Below, piece after piece: positions 25,025-34,583 of a stretch of 64,000 bases of DNA. Source of the stretch: Polysphondylium violaceum (lineage: Eukaryota > Evosea > Eumycetozoa > Dictyosteliales > Dictyosteliaceae); NCBI GenBank assembly GCA_000277445.1, contig AJWJ01000002.1, forward strand, positions 96,970 to 160,969, given 5' to 3'. Below the pieces are notes generated by a model. The model made no database searches. It was given only the letters and a program-made list of their open reading frames with translations, and was not told where the DNA came from. Within the stretch, counting starts at the first letter, position 1. Each line of letters starts with the position of its first letter. The position numbers were made by a program, and so were the translations under genes.

Positions 25025-26607
25025 ATGTTAATATCAATAGTTTTATATTTACTACTAGGTTATATAGTTTGGTCATTTGTAAGTAATATGAGGAAAAGAG
25101 ATAAGGTATGGAGATATTAATTGTAACCTTATAATAATATTTTAGTTGGAAAAAAATGTAATTGGTATAAGAAATAAAGTTAAAGGACCTCTATCGTTGC
25201 CAATCATTGGTAATCTACATCAGTTCGCATCACCCCATTTTACTTTTGATCAGATGGCAAATCAATATGGATCAGTATTTCGAGTATGGATGGGTGATTT
25301 TTATGCATTGATAATCAATGATATCGATCTCTATAAAGGTATATATGTTAAAAATAATAAACTCTTTATCAATAGACCATTGTCACCAGGTTTCCAAAGA
25401 ATTAGTGGGGATTTTAAAAATATTATTCACTCACCTAATCCAGTTTGGGGAGAAAATAAAGATTTGGTTAAGCATAATTTTACAAACAAAGCTTTGGTTG
25501 GTCCAACCAAACCCATTTTTGAAAAGCATATGAAGATTCTTGTAGATAAAATGGATGAAGCATATGATCAATCTAAATTGGTATTTTTTATAATATAGAG
25601 AGTTATTTATATCTAGAAAGCTTTAGTTATTAATATTTAATCAATTTAAATACATATAGTTTGATACAAAATATTATATAGAAAGATGTCATATGAATAT
25701 GGTTTTAGATTTTTTTACTAGTAGTCATGTAGGATATGAACATGATTCTGATGAATGGGTTGCAAAATTTAATGATTCACTTATTGGAGTTGTAGAGGAT
25801 GCTAGATATGGAGATATTTTATCGTCTGTAGGATTTTTATCACCCTTGTATAAAAGAAAATTAGCAGGTAAAAGACCATCAAATCAAAACATTATTGATT
25901 ATTTGGATGTAGAATTAAAAAAACACAAGGAAACATATAATCCTGAACTAAAAAGAGATATTATGGATGCTTTGATTACTTCTTTTGATGAAAGTAAGCA
26001 TGATAGAATCAATTATATTATCCATGATTTTTTCCTTGCCGGTGTAGAATCCCAAGTGTGTTGCTGTGAATGGTTTTTTATTTATCTTTCCACTCGTCCT
26101 GAAATTCAAAACAAGGCATATGAAGAATTGAAATCTGTATTTGGTGATTCAAAAGTTGTAGACTATTCAATGAAAAACAAAACGCCCTATGTAAATTCCA
26201 TAATTAAAGAGTTACTTCGAATTAAAACTCCATTACCTCTATCCATCCCAAGAATCGCTGAAGAAGATGTAACTATCAATGGTATTTTTATTCCTGCTCA
26301 TACTTTAATTATTCCAAATATGTATCATATTCATAGAAATGAAAAATATTGGAGTAAACCAACTGAATTTGATCCTGAAAGATTTATGGTAGAAAATGAA
26401 ACCTCATTACCATACATACCTTATGGACTCGGAGAAAGAGGTTGCATTGGCTTAAATATCGCCAATTCTTGTCTATATCATGTAATTGCAACTGTTTTGT
26501 TAAATTATTCTTTTAGTAGCAAAACTCTGTTAAGTTTAGAAGAACAATCAGATTTGGTTATTCATCCAAAAAATAGAAGCATTAATGTTATTTTAAAAAA
26601 AAGATAA
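25025..26607 (+). CDS. Cytochrome P450 (tandem copy 1)
   Basis: Three exons: 25025-25078, 25146-25580 and 25660-26607, giving 478 residues. Exon 1 encodes only an 18-residue N-terminal membrane anchor (MLISIVLYLLLGYIVWSF). Its GTAAGT donor at 25079 is chosen because the neighbour copy splices at the same place; a later GTATGG donor would leave only a 40-nt intron. Microsomal features follow: LSLPIIGNLHQF, I-helix AGVESQ, K-helix ELLR (ExxR), DPERFM, and the heme loop YGLGERGCIG with the Cys ligand (Tyr replaces the usual Phe). In the I-helix the acid/alcohol pair is Glu-Ser instead of Asp-Thr. A haem monooxygenase of the ER; substrate unknown. Exons 2 and 3 have exactly the same lengths as in copy 2. 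Confidence 0.92.
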
Positions 26608-26929
26608 ATTAAAAGGAGGGATATTAAATTAATAATGGTGCATATATTAAATAAAAGTTAACAGCTGATAGGTTTAAAATTAATTAATTTTTATTAGAGA
26701 TAAGTGTTTATGTTCATGTAAGAGATTTTGAATTAGTAAGTATTTCACATATGCTAGTTAATTTTTTATATTACCCCTACCACATACCCCCAGACGGATT
26801 ATGTTGGTTGTTTTTTGTGGTTTTAATCTGTTTATAATTTTTTTATTTCAAAATTAAAGGTGGGTATGTGTTTTTTAACTATAAATAGGATTTATGAGAG
26901 AATGAATAATCATTTACCCATTTACTCAA
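26608..26929. other. Spacer between the P450 copies
   Basis: AT-rich 322-bp promoter spacer. A C-rich stretch (ACCCCTACCACATACCCCCAG, about 26774-26794) lies 140 bp upstream of the second P450 start and may be a CA/C-rich promoter box. No gene is seen. Confidence 0.5.
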
Positions 26930-28504
26930 ATGCTCTACATAATATTACTACTTTTTATAGCATATCTAGGTTTTTCATTTGTAGGTCAACTGAAAAGTAT
27001 TTATTAATATATTTACTAATCCTTTTGTTTTTATGAAATAGATTTCGAAAAACTTCATTGGAAAAACTCATATACCTGGGCCATTGGCATTTCCAATCAT
27101 TGGTAATTTGAATTTGTTCAACTCTCCTCATTTGGTGTTTCATAAATTGGCAGAGAAATTCAGAACACCATGTATTAGACTATGGATGGGGGACCATTAT
27201 GTGATAGTTGTTAATGACTTTGAGCTTTTCAAAGGAATTTACTTGAAAAATGCAAACAATTTTAAAAATAGACCTTTATCACCTGGTTTTCAAATGATTA
27301 GTGGCAATTTTAGAAATATTATTCATGCACCCACACCAACATGGACAGAAAACAAAGATTTGGTCAAAAATCATTTTACAAACAAAAATATTTTCAATGT
27401 AATGCCAAGCAAGTTTGATAAACATATAAATTCATTTATAGATATTTTAGAAAATCTTGAAAAGACTGGTGAAAAGGTAAGTAGTTTTTCATATGAAATA
27501 ATGATGAAGATTATTTTAGTTGTTATCATTTTTACTAATTCAATAATTCACAATAGTTTGATGTAAATTATTATATAATTAGAATATATATGAATTTAGT
27601 AATGTCACATTTTTGTTGTGCAGAGATTGCATGGGGAGATGAAAGTAAAAAATTGGTAGATGAGTTATGTGTGGCTGTTGATAAAGCTGTAGAGGTCGCA
27701 TCCTATGGTTCATATCGTGAGTCTTTATCTATATTATCACCCATTTATAAATATTTATTGCCCACCGAGCCTTGTCCATTACAACCATCGCTCGATTATT
27801 TGAAAGTCAAACTTCAAGAACATAAAGATACTTTTGATCCAAACAATATTAGAGATGTTATGGATGGTTTAATCAGAGATTTGGATGAAAAGGAGCACGA
27901 TAGAATCATTTACATAGGTACTGATTTCTTTTTGGCAGGTGCTGAGGGTCAAATTGCAAGTGGGGAATGGTTTTTCGTTTACTTGTCTTCTCGTCCAGAG
28001 ATTCAAGACAGAGCCTATCAAGAATTGAAATCTGTGTTTGGCGATTCCAAGCGAGTAGACTATATGAAAAAGAATCAAACACCCTATTTCAACGCCATCA
28101 TCAAAGAGGTGCTAAGAATTCAAACTCCCCTCCCCTTGTCCATTCCAAGAGTGGCCGAAGAGGATATCACCATCAATGGTACTTTTATTCCCAAACACTC
28201 TTGTGTGATTCCCAATCTCTATTCCATACACAGACAAGAGAGATACTGGAAAGATCCCAACGAATTCATTCCCGAGAGATTTATGGTTGAAAATGAGACC
28301 TCCTTACCCTACATTCCCTATGGACTCGGTGAAAGAGGTTGCATTGGTTTAAATTTGGCTCAAAATTGTGTGTATACCGTGTTGGGCAGTGTTTTACTCA
28401 ACTTTTCATTTACATCGGATAAAGTGTTTTCCTATGAAACTAAGCCAAACTTGGTCATTCACCCCAATGATAGAGATATACAATTAAATTTAAAAAAAAG
28501 ATAA
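26930..28504 (+). CDS. Cytochrome P450 (tandem copy 2)
   Basis: Three exons: 26930-26980, 27042-27476 and 27557-28504, giving 477 residues. Exon 1 is a 17-residue anchor (MLYIILLLFIAYLGFSF). Exons 2 and 3 are exactly as long as in the upstream copy, and intron positions and phases are identical, so the two arose by tandem duplication. Motifs are LAFPIIGNLNLF, K-helix EVLR, PERFM and heme loop YGLGERGCIG. The I-helix reads AGAEGQ: the alcohol residue that normally helps proton delivery is Gly, and the next Thr is Gln. This may mean altered chemistry, such as a non-monooxygenase reaction, or a different proton relay. The 3' half is clearly richer in GC than the matching part of copy 1. Substrate unknown. 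Confidence 0.92.
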
Positions 28505-28573
28505 AATAAAAAAATAAATGAGATCTAGATTTATAAACATATTTCGTATATCTCTATCATATTTAGTAGTACA

Positions 28574-31234
28574 TTATTGATAATCAAATCTATTTATTCC
28601 AAATAAACTAGTTTTCTTGTCATCACCCCCACTAATAACATAGTCTGATGACGGAGAGATGTCAAAGAAACTAATGGGTACACCGGGACTGTGATTGAGT
28701 GATTTGATTGGAGTGGTACTGTTCCCCGAGTGAACATCCCAAATATTTACAACGCCATCATCACCAGATGTTAGGAAATACTCTCCATCTCGAGTCCATT
28801 TGGCGTGATAACAAGTTTGGTCTTTGGTTGGCCCAATGGTTTTGTGTTTTAATAGACTAAATTGACCCGGATATCGCATATCATAGACGGCGGTGCTACT
28901 GACCGCTCCCGATACAGTAACATACTTGCTACAGGGACTAAAGGTCACAATGTTGGCATCTTTTAGTTTACTCTTGATTTTAATTTCTACACTATTCAAC
29001 TTGTCACGGAGATCATAGACGACCAAAAGACTCTCGTTGTTGCTACTTCCAAAGCAGGCAAGAGTATGGTGGTTTCTCGGACACCAGGCGAGGGCCGAAG
29101 TGTCGTCTTTGAGCTGATCAAAGGCTCTGTATTTCTCGGGTTGGCTAATGTCTATAATTTGGAGAAAAGAGTAACCCGGGTCACTGCCGATGGCGGCCGC
29201 AACGAAATTCGAGTATTCACCATAGCCAAATGCAATGTCATTGACTTCACTATTCATCCACTTTTCCTTGGACTGCGTGAGGGTGAGGTCAATGACCAAG
29301 GGCTTTTCACGACCGTATCTGATCATATTGATCGACTTTTTCTTGTAGCCTGCCGCAACGATGGGCGAGGAGCGATGGACGGTGAGTCTAGTGACGGGGT
29401 TGTTGGGGCTGGAGACGTGGTCCATCTTGGCGCCCGTGTCAGAGTCCCAACGCACAATGGATCCATCTTCGCCACCCGATACAAAATACCTGCCGTCATG
29501 CGAGTAGACGGCCTCGATGCAAGGTGAGTTGTGAAAGTTGAGTGTCTGTCGCTTTTGTTGCTCAAAATCAAACAACTCAAGCTCTTTGGTGGGCTGGAGT
29601 GTGCATACAAAATATTTGTTGGTCCTCATTGAAGGATCAAACTTTGTGTCGATGATAGTGCCCGCATAGCTTTCAACCTGTAGACACTCATAGTCTTGGA
29701 AAAATCTCGAGATCACTCTCTTTTGCTGATAAAAGAGAGGGCCTTTTCTGAAAGCGTGTTCTTCTTGAAAGAGGAGTTGTGGTATGTCCATCGGGCTCTC
29801 GTCGGGCGAGGGCAAAAAGAGGCCAGTAAGGTCCGTATCAAAAATGGTAGGATCTTTTTCAACCATTTCCATATCTTTTAAATACCTAATGCAGTCAATG
29901 GGTGCTCGACCAGGCAGCTTTGTGCAGGCGTTGATGAAGCGGTCGATGGGCGAATTGACTCCCAACGAACAACTCTCGAGTATATTGTGTTCGGTTTCTG
30001 TAAATTCATAGTGTATCTGTTTAATATTCTGTGTCATCAACACAGCTTGGTAGATGCTCGGTGTGTTCTTTAGTTTGGTCAATACTGATTTCGATATATA
30101 TGGCTTCAATATAGTTCCACACACAGTGGTATATTTTGCATAGTCTGAAGAACTCTTTGGTAACTTTGAATTCCAATTCAACGATTGCTGTAAATCCTTT
30201 TCTCCCAATCTCTTTATTTGAAATGGTTCATTGCTCGCTAAATTTAAATACTGTCTCAGTGAACTAATAGCTTCATTATAAAAACTTAATTCAGATACAT
30301 CATTCTCTAATCCCAATGCAACTGATCCCTTTTGTTTTTGTTGTTAATATCATATCGCATCAATAAAACTCTAGATATACATACAGATTTAAAATTAAAT
30401 ATTCTATCACTGATACCCTTTGGATTAAACAACATCGATTTTTCAAATATAGGGTCGGTGACATTAAATGATCTGAGATTTGCTGGATCAGTGTAGGGTA
30501 TCATAGCTTTGATTACAGGTAAATGCTTAAAATTATCTGGTATATTATTGTGGTTTGTTAATTGACTTAAAAGTTTTAATTTCTCTCTTCCTAAATTTTG
30601 ATCATGAGTTGGAGTTGGAGTTGTTGTTGGAGTTGTTGTATCTCCATCCTCCATATCATCTCTTTGACGACAATGATCAATAAATTTTTGATCTTTTAAA
30701 ACATTGTATAGTGATTCATCTATCTTTATTCTCTTGTTGTCTGCATCTGTTCTATCTGTTCTTGTGATTATATATTTTTTACCTTTTTTAGGTGGTGAAA
30801 AGTTCATGATTTCATTGTAATTATTATTATTATTATTACTGTTGTTATTGCTATTATTGCTATTATTTATTGATGTTATGATTTCTAAAAGTTGTTCATT
30901 ATTAATAATACCACTATGATTGATTCTTTGTATCCTATATACATAAACATAAACAAACATAAGTATTTGATCACTAATACTATCTCTGAATTGCAGGATA
31001 CTACTGAACACTGATAACTTACGAATCTAATAGTGAAGTAAGGCTTCGAATCTCATTTATTACCTGTGTGTTGTTATCATTGTTGTCGTTGTTGTAGTTG
31101 TTATTTGCGTATAACGTCGATGGTGTATTTGCTATAGAAGCAGTCGTTGTCGTTGAAGCAGTAGTAGTTGTTGTTGTTGTTGTCGTTGTCGTTGTCGTTG
31201 TCGTTTTCGTCTTTGATCTATTACTGCCATCCAT
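28574..31234 (-). CDS. WD40 repeat protein, unknown role
   Basis: Three exons (31023-31234, 30385-30934 and 28574-30328) with introns 30935-31022 and 30329-30384; phases 2 and 0 join to give 838 residues. The N-terminus has a long Thr-rich tract (about residues 8-35) and Asn runs. A middle region with PPKKGKKYIITRTDR and LKLLSQLTNHNNIPDNF is not recognised. From about residue 475 there are several WD40 repeats (DGRYFVSGGEDGSIVRWD, GEYFLTSGDDGVVNIWDVHS, SSDYVISGGDDKK), consistent with a seven-bladed propeller. A basic patch before the propeller could be a nuclear signal. Function unknown; a scaffold or adaptor is likely. Confidence 0.82.
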
Positions 31235-31436
31235 ATATCTATTTCAATAGTATGTGTTTGTTATAATAATAACCGCTACACACACCTATGAGACGAAAAA
31301 ACACCCCAACACAAAAATGCTCTGTAATGCCAAAAAATTCAAAATAAATTACAAAAAAAAAAGATCACAATTTTAGAATGTGAAAAATTATTACCAAATC
31401 ATCATACACACCGCACCACCATCATCGATATAGATT

Positions 31437-32621
31437 ATGGATAATAAACTCAAACAAGATGAAATTTTAAATCATTTGGAATTAAATAAAGAATATGTAA
31501 AAACGATATTGGGTGGACCACAACAGCAACAGAGAGATGATAGAGATAGTAGTACTGGTAGAGATGATCACATATTAGCGAGTAAATCAAATCTTATTCC
31601 AGTGGGGAGAAACTCTAGTCCTAGTGTATCTTATTTAAACAATATCATTCAACAGACAGTGTCTCATAACAACTATTTAAAAGAGAATGATGAATTGGCC
31701 TATCAACATAATAAGTTAAATGAACCAAAGAGATATAATAACAATAGTAGAGATAGTAGAGATAATAGAGATAATAGAGATCATAGAGATCATAGAGATT
31801 ATTATAAAAGAGATAGATATAATAATGATAATAACAAGAGAAAACAAGAAAATAAGAATAATAATCATGAAAGATCATCGATTGATATAGAGAGAGAAAG
31901 AAATGCTATGGAAAGAGAGAAATCTTATAATAGAATTAATTCAATTGGATCAACTGTAATCGATGAAAAAGAAGAAAAAGAGAGAGAAAAACAATTTAAT
32001 CAATATAAAGAATCATTAAAATATAATAATAGTAAAAACCATGGAGAAAACCAAGATAAAGAATTTGATGATACCATTCCAGATATTTTAAAAAGATACA
32101 AAGTGAGAGGAAGAGGAAGAATAGGCAGTCGTGTTCATGATGAAAGAAAAGATAAAGAATTATTACATAAACTACAAGATAAATATGGAATTAATCTAGA
32201 TGTATACAGAGATAATAAACCTCAAGATGATTATATTTCAGATAGTGATGATTCAAAAACAACAACGACAAGAGATTATTTATATAAAAGAAAATCAAGG
32301 TCAAGGTCAAGATCAAGGTCAAGTGAAAGCTCTAGTAGTGATAGAAAAAGAAATAATCGAAATAAAAGTAGTAGCAGTCGTAGTAAGAGATCTAAAAGAA
32401 GGCACAAAAGATCATACTCTAGTAGTAGTAGTAGTAGAAGTAGAAGTAGAAGTAGAAGTAGATCGACATCATCAGATAGTAGTGAAGAAAGAAGAGAAAA
32501 AAGAAGACGTAGAGAAAGAAAAAAAGAGAAAAAGAGAGAAAGAAAAGATAGAAAAGAAAAAAAGAGAAGAAAGGAAAGAGGTGAATCAAAAGATAGAGAA
32601 AAGAAGAGTAGAGATAGATAG
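31437..32621 (+). CDS. RS-domain protein (likely splicing-related)
   Basis: Single exon, 394 residues. The N-terminal ~230 residues are low in complexity and rich in Asn, Asp and Arg, with a run of RDNRDHRDH-type repeats. A compact conserved-looking block follows (IPDILKRYKVRGRGRIGSRV, then ELLHKLQDKYGINLDVY). The C-terminal ~130 residues are an alternating Arg-Ser and Lys/Arg/Glu domain (KSRSRSRSRSSESSSSDRK, SRSRSRSRSRSTSSDSSEER). RS domains mediate phosphorylation-controlled interactions in pre-mRNA splicing (known). No RRM or other RNA-binding fold is seen, so the specific role is inferred only. Confidence 0.75.
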   Translation: MDNKLKQDEILNHLELNKEYVKTILGGPQQQQRDDRDSSTGRDDHILASKSNLIPVGRNSSPSVSYLNNIIQQTVSHNNYLKENDELAYQHNKLNEPKRYNNNSRDSRDNRDNRDHRDHRDYYKRDRYNNDNNKRKQENKNNNHERSSIDIERERNAMEREKSYNRINSIGSTVIDEKEEKEREKQFNQYKESLKYNNSKNHGENQDKEFDDTIPDILKRYKVRGRGRIGSRVHDERKDKELLHKLQDKYGINLDVYRDNKPQDDYISDSDDSKTTTTRDYLYKRKSRSRSRSRSSESSSSDRKRNNRNKSSSSRSKRSKRRHKRSYSSSSSSRSRSRSRSRSTSSDSSEERREKRRRRERKKEKKRERKDRKEKKRRKERGESKDREKKSRDR

Positions 32622-32687
32622 ATAGGAAAATAAACTAAATTTATTATTACTATTTATGATGACCACCTTGTGTATTACTATTCGCAT

Positions 32688-32756
32688 CTTTTTTGAAGGG
32701 GATCGGCAGGAATTAAGTAATCTTTTTGAAAGACTAAAAATTATTTCTATTAAAAG
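32688..32756. repeat. Direct repeat copy A (~70 bp)
   Basis: Begins GCATCTTTTTTGAAGGGGATC and ends GAAAGACTAAAAATTATTTCTATTAAAA. It matches copy B, 330 bp downstream, over about 70 bases with small gaps and substitutions. It contains an imperfect CTTTTTGAAAG hairpin. Function unknown. Confidence 0.75.
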
Positions 32757-33018
32757 AATAATAATTAGAAAACAAATGTATAGAGTTTAAAACCAAATTT
32801 AAAATTGTGAAAAACATATTTATTGTGTAAATGAAATAAATCAATTGAAAATCTACATTCGAGATACAAAAACCAAAACTTCTGGAGACGTGTTTTTATT
32901 TTTTTTTTTTGTATAAAATATATAATTTGTCTAAATAAGGAAAAAAACTAAACTGAAAAAGAAATATTAATTATTGCCCTAAATAGGATTATTTTAAAGA
33001 ACTTACACTTTGTAATCA

Positions 33019-33088
33019 GCATCTTTTTTGAAGGGGATCAGCGAATAAAGTGATCTTTCTGAAAGACTAAAAATTAATTCTATTAAAA
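33019..33088. repeat. Direct repeat copy B (~70 bp)
   Basis: Second copy of the segment at 32688-32756, sharing GCATCTTTTTTGAAGGGGATC at the left and GAAAGACTAAAAATTA at the right. The CTTTCTGAAAG hairpin is perfect here, as if the stem were kept by compensating changes. Confidence 0.75.
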
Positions 33089-33126
33089 ATACAACAAGGC
33101 GCACTATTTATTATCTCTATCATTTA

Positions 33127-33783
33127 CTATTGTCTGTGTTTGGGTTTTTCAAATACAAATGTCTCATCCTTATCAAAGGTCACAAACAGGGTGTCAGTGT
33201 GTTTGGGAAACTCAAACTTTGCCCTACTTGGTAGATTGGCAGGCTCGATGATCTCGCCCTCGTTCATATTGCCCACGGCAATGTAATAGGTTGCACCATC
33301 GTGTGAAAAGTGTGTGTTTGTATCAGATTTGGACACACGGGTCACACATAGCGGTAGTTGATTGACTGCCAATCCCACATTGACATGACTGGCACTTGGA
33401 ATGGTGTTGGCGGCATGCACACACAATTCCCCACTTGACACCTTGGTGTCATCTACCACGCACAAATCCTTCAACTTGTACTGTTGTTCATCGACATTGT
33501 AGTCTAGCGTTACATGGTTGTTGTCTTTGCACTTAAGTAGACCCTCTACGACAAACTCTTTGCCAGGTTCAAGGTGTGCGGGCAGTTGACCAAACACAAA
33601 ACTCTTTTCATTGGACCACTTGAAAGTGTGGCTCTCTTGTGGGGCCACAGGTGCCACCAAAAAGGCTACAGGAAACACACTGACTGCCTTGCCACCCTGC
33701 ATTGCTTTGGGCTTGGCAAATAAACAAAAATTACCCAATATTGAACTCTTGTTGATCAATTGTAAATTCAAAATCTTTGACAT
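33127..33783 (-). CDS. RhiA-like protein
   Basis: Single exon; the ATG at 33783 gives 218 residues. An upstream in-frame ATG at 33894 would add 37 Lys-rich residues translated from AT-rich leader, so it is not used. The pattern resembles the RhiA family known from rhizobia, other bacteria and some fungi: an N-terminal LQLINKSSILGNFCLF strand, HTFKWSNEKSFVFGQ, a middle LCVHAANTIPSASHVNVG, then TYYIAVGNMNEGEIIEP and a final FVFEKPK strand. It looks all-beta and has no signal peptide. Function of the family is not established. Its presence beside ordinary dictyostelid genes may reflect old horizontal transfer (inference). The family call is from memory of pattern and is moderate. Confidence 0.55.
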   Translation of the reverse strand: MSKILNLQLINKSSILGNFCLFAKPKAMQGGKAVSVFPVAFLVAPVAPQESHTFKWSNEKSFVFGQLPAHLEPGKEFVVEGLLKCKDNNHVTLDYNVDEQQYKLKDLCVVDDTKVSSGELCVHAANTIPSASHVNVGLAVNQLPLCVTRVSKSDTNTHFSHDGATYYIAVGNMNEGEIIEPANLPSRAKFEFPKHTDTLFVTFDKDETFVFEKPKHRQ

Positions 33784-33929
33784 ACTGATTGTTATTACTC
33801 TTTGCACTATAATATTTATTTTAACAAAAATTAATTTTGTTTTTTTCCTTTTTTCTTTTTTTTTTTTAAGATATTTGTTTTCTTTGTGGATCAATTAAGT
33901 TAAAAAAAAAAAATTTACTATTTTCGAAA

Positions 33930-34140
33930 AAATAAGTGGGTTTGTCAATGCCAGCTTCTTTCATAGTTTCTTTGTTTGAGAGATTTGCGTATATTCTAAC
34001 TTCAATGGCTTCGCCTTTAGCAAGACTATTAGTTTCTGAGCAACAACTTTAGTTATTTGAATGACGTGGACCACTCTTGGCTTCATCATCTGAAATAATG
34101 TCGCTACACTTCGTCATCCACATCCCTTTTATCTAATGTA
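33930..34140 (-). pseudogene. Decayed coding fragment, minus strand
   Basis: One minus-strand frame reads SDIISDDEAKSGPRHSNN, then a stop, then ETNSLAKGEAIEVRIYANLS followed by NKETMKEAGIDKPTYFFEN. The composition is coding-like apart from the single stop and a missing start. No family is recognised. It lies directly upstream of the RhiA-like gene. Confidence 0.3.
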
Positions 34141-34217
34141 TTATTATGAAAAACAAATAATATATCATTAATTTGTAAATGTTGTTCACTACCACGATAT
34201 TATGAATCTCCAGTGTT

Positions 34218-34452
34218 GTTGAATGTGATCATAGCGGCAGAGGAATTCAAGATCCTGATCAATTGAAGCATGATTTATACTCAGAATGAACCAAGTTTAA
34301 TAGAGGTGAAAATTATCTTTATCATGGATATGGAAAGGGGATGAGAATGCTCATGAATCATCAGTGAATTCTCACCAATGATCAAGTATTTATACCTGCA
34401 GTGCATTCAGATGGTGGTATGGTAACCGTGAATGTCAAAGGATATGAATTGC
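34218..34452 (+). pseudogene. Decayed coding fragment, plus strand
   Basis: A plus-strand frame reads DHSGRGIQDPDQLKHDLYSE, stop, TKFNRGENYLYHGYGKGMRM, LMNHQ, stop, ILTNDQVFIPAVHSDGGMVT, VNVKGYELQLL. The two in-frame stops break an otherwise protein-like sequence. It is probably the remnant of a lost gene. No family is recognised. Confidence 0.35.
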
Positions 34453-34583
34453 AACTCTTGAAATTAATATTAAATAATTTTGTTTTTTTTTTTTTTTCCT
34501 AAGTTTTTTAATTTAAATCAAAAAAATTTCTGTTTTTGCAACAAACTAAATGAATTAATTTACTACCCACACTTTTATAGGAA

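Larger units (their letters stand above)
32622..33126. other. Intergenic region between convergent genes, with duplicated segment
   Basis: 505-bp spacer between the stops of the RS protein and the RhiA-like gene. It contains two related ~70-bp segments, listed separately. No open frame is convincing. Confidence 0.6.
33784..34583. other. Intergenic region holding gene remnants
   Basis: The 800-bp spacer between the RhiA-like gene (minus) and the ankyrin gene (plus) has unusually balanced base composition for this genome, because of the two decayed fragments listed above. A T-run at 34484-34498 and AT-rich promoter DNA follow. Confidence 0.6.

Noticed and set aside
25079-25145. Later donor (GTATGG at 25106) for P450 copy 1
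   Set aside because: It leaves a 40-nt intron and breaks agreement with copy 2; GTAAGT at 25079 is the better site.
32652-32665. TATGATGA as a snoRNA C box beside repeat copy A
   Set aside because: Copy B has no such box and no convincing D box pair was found.
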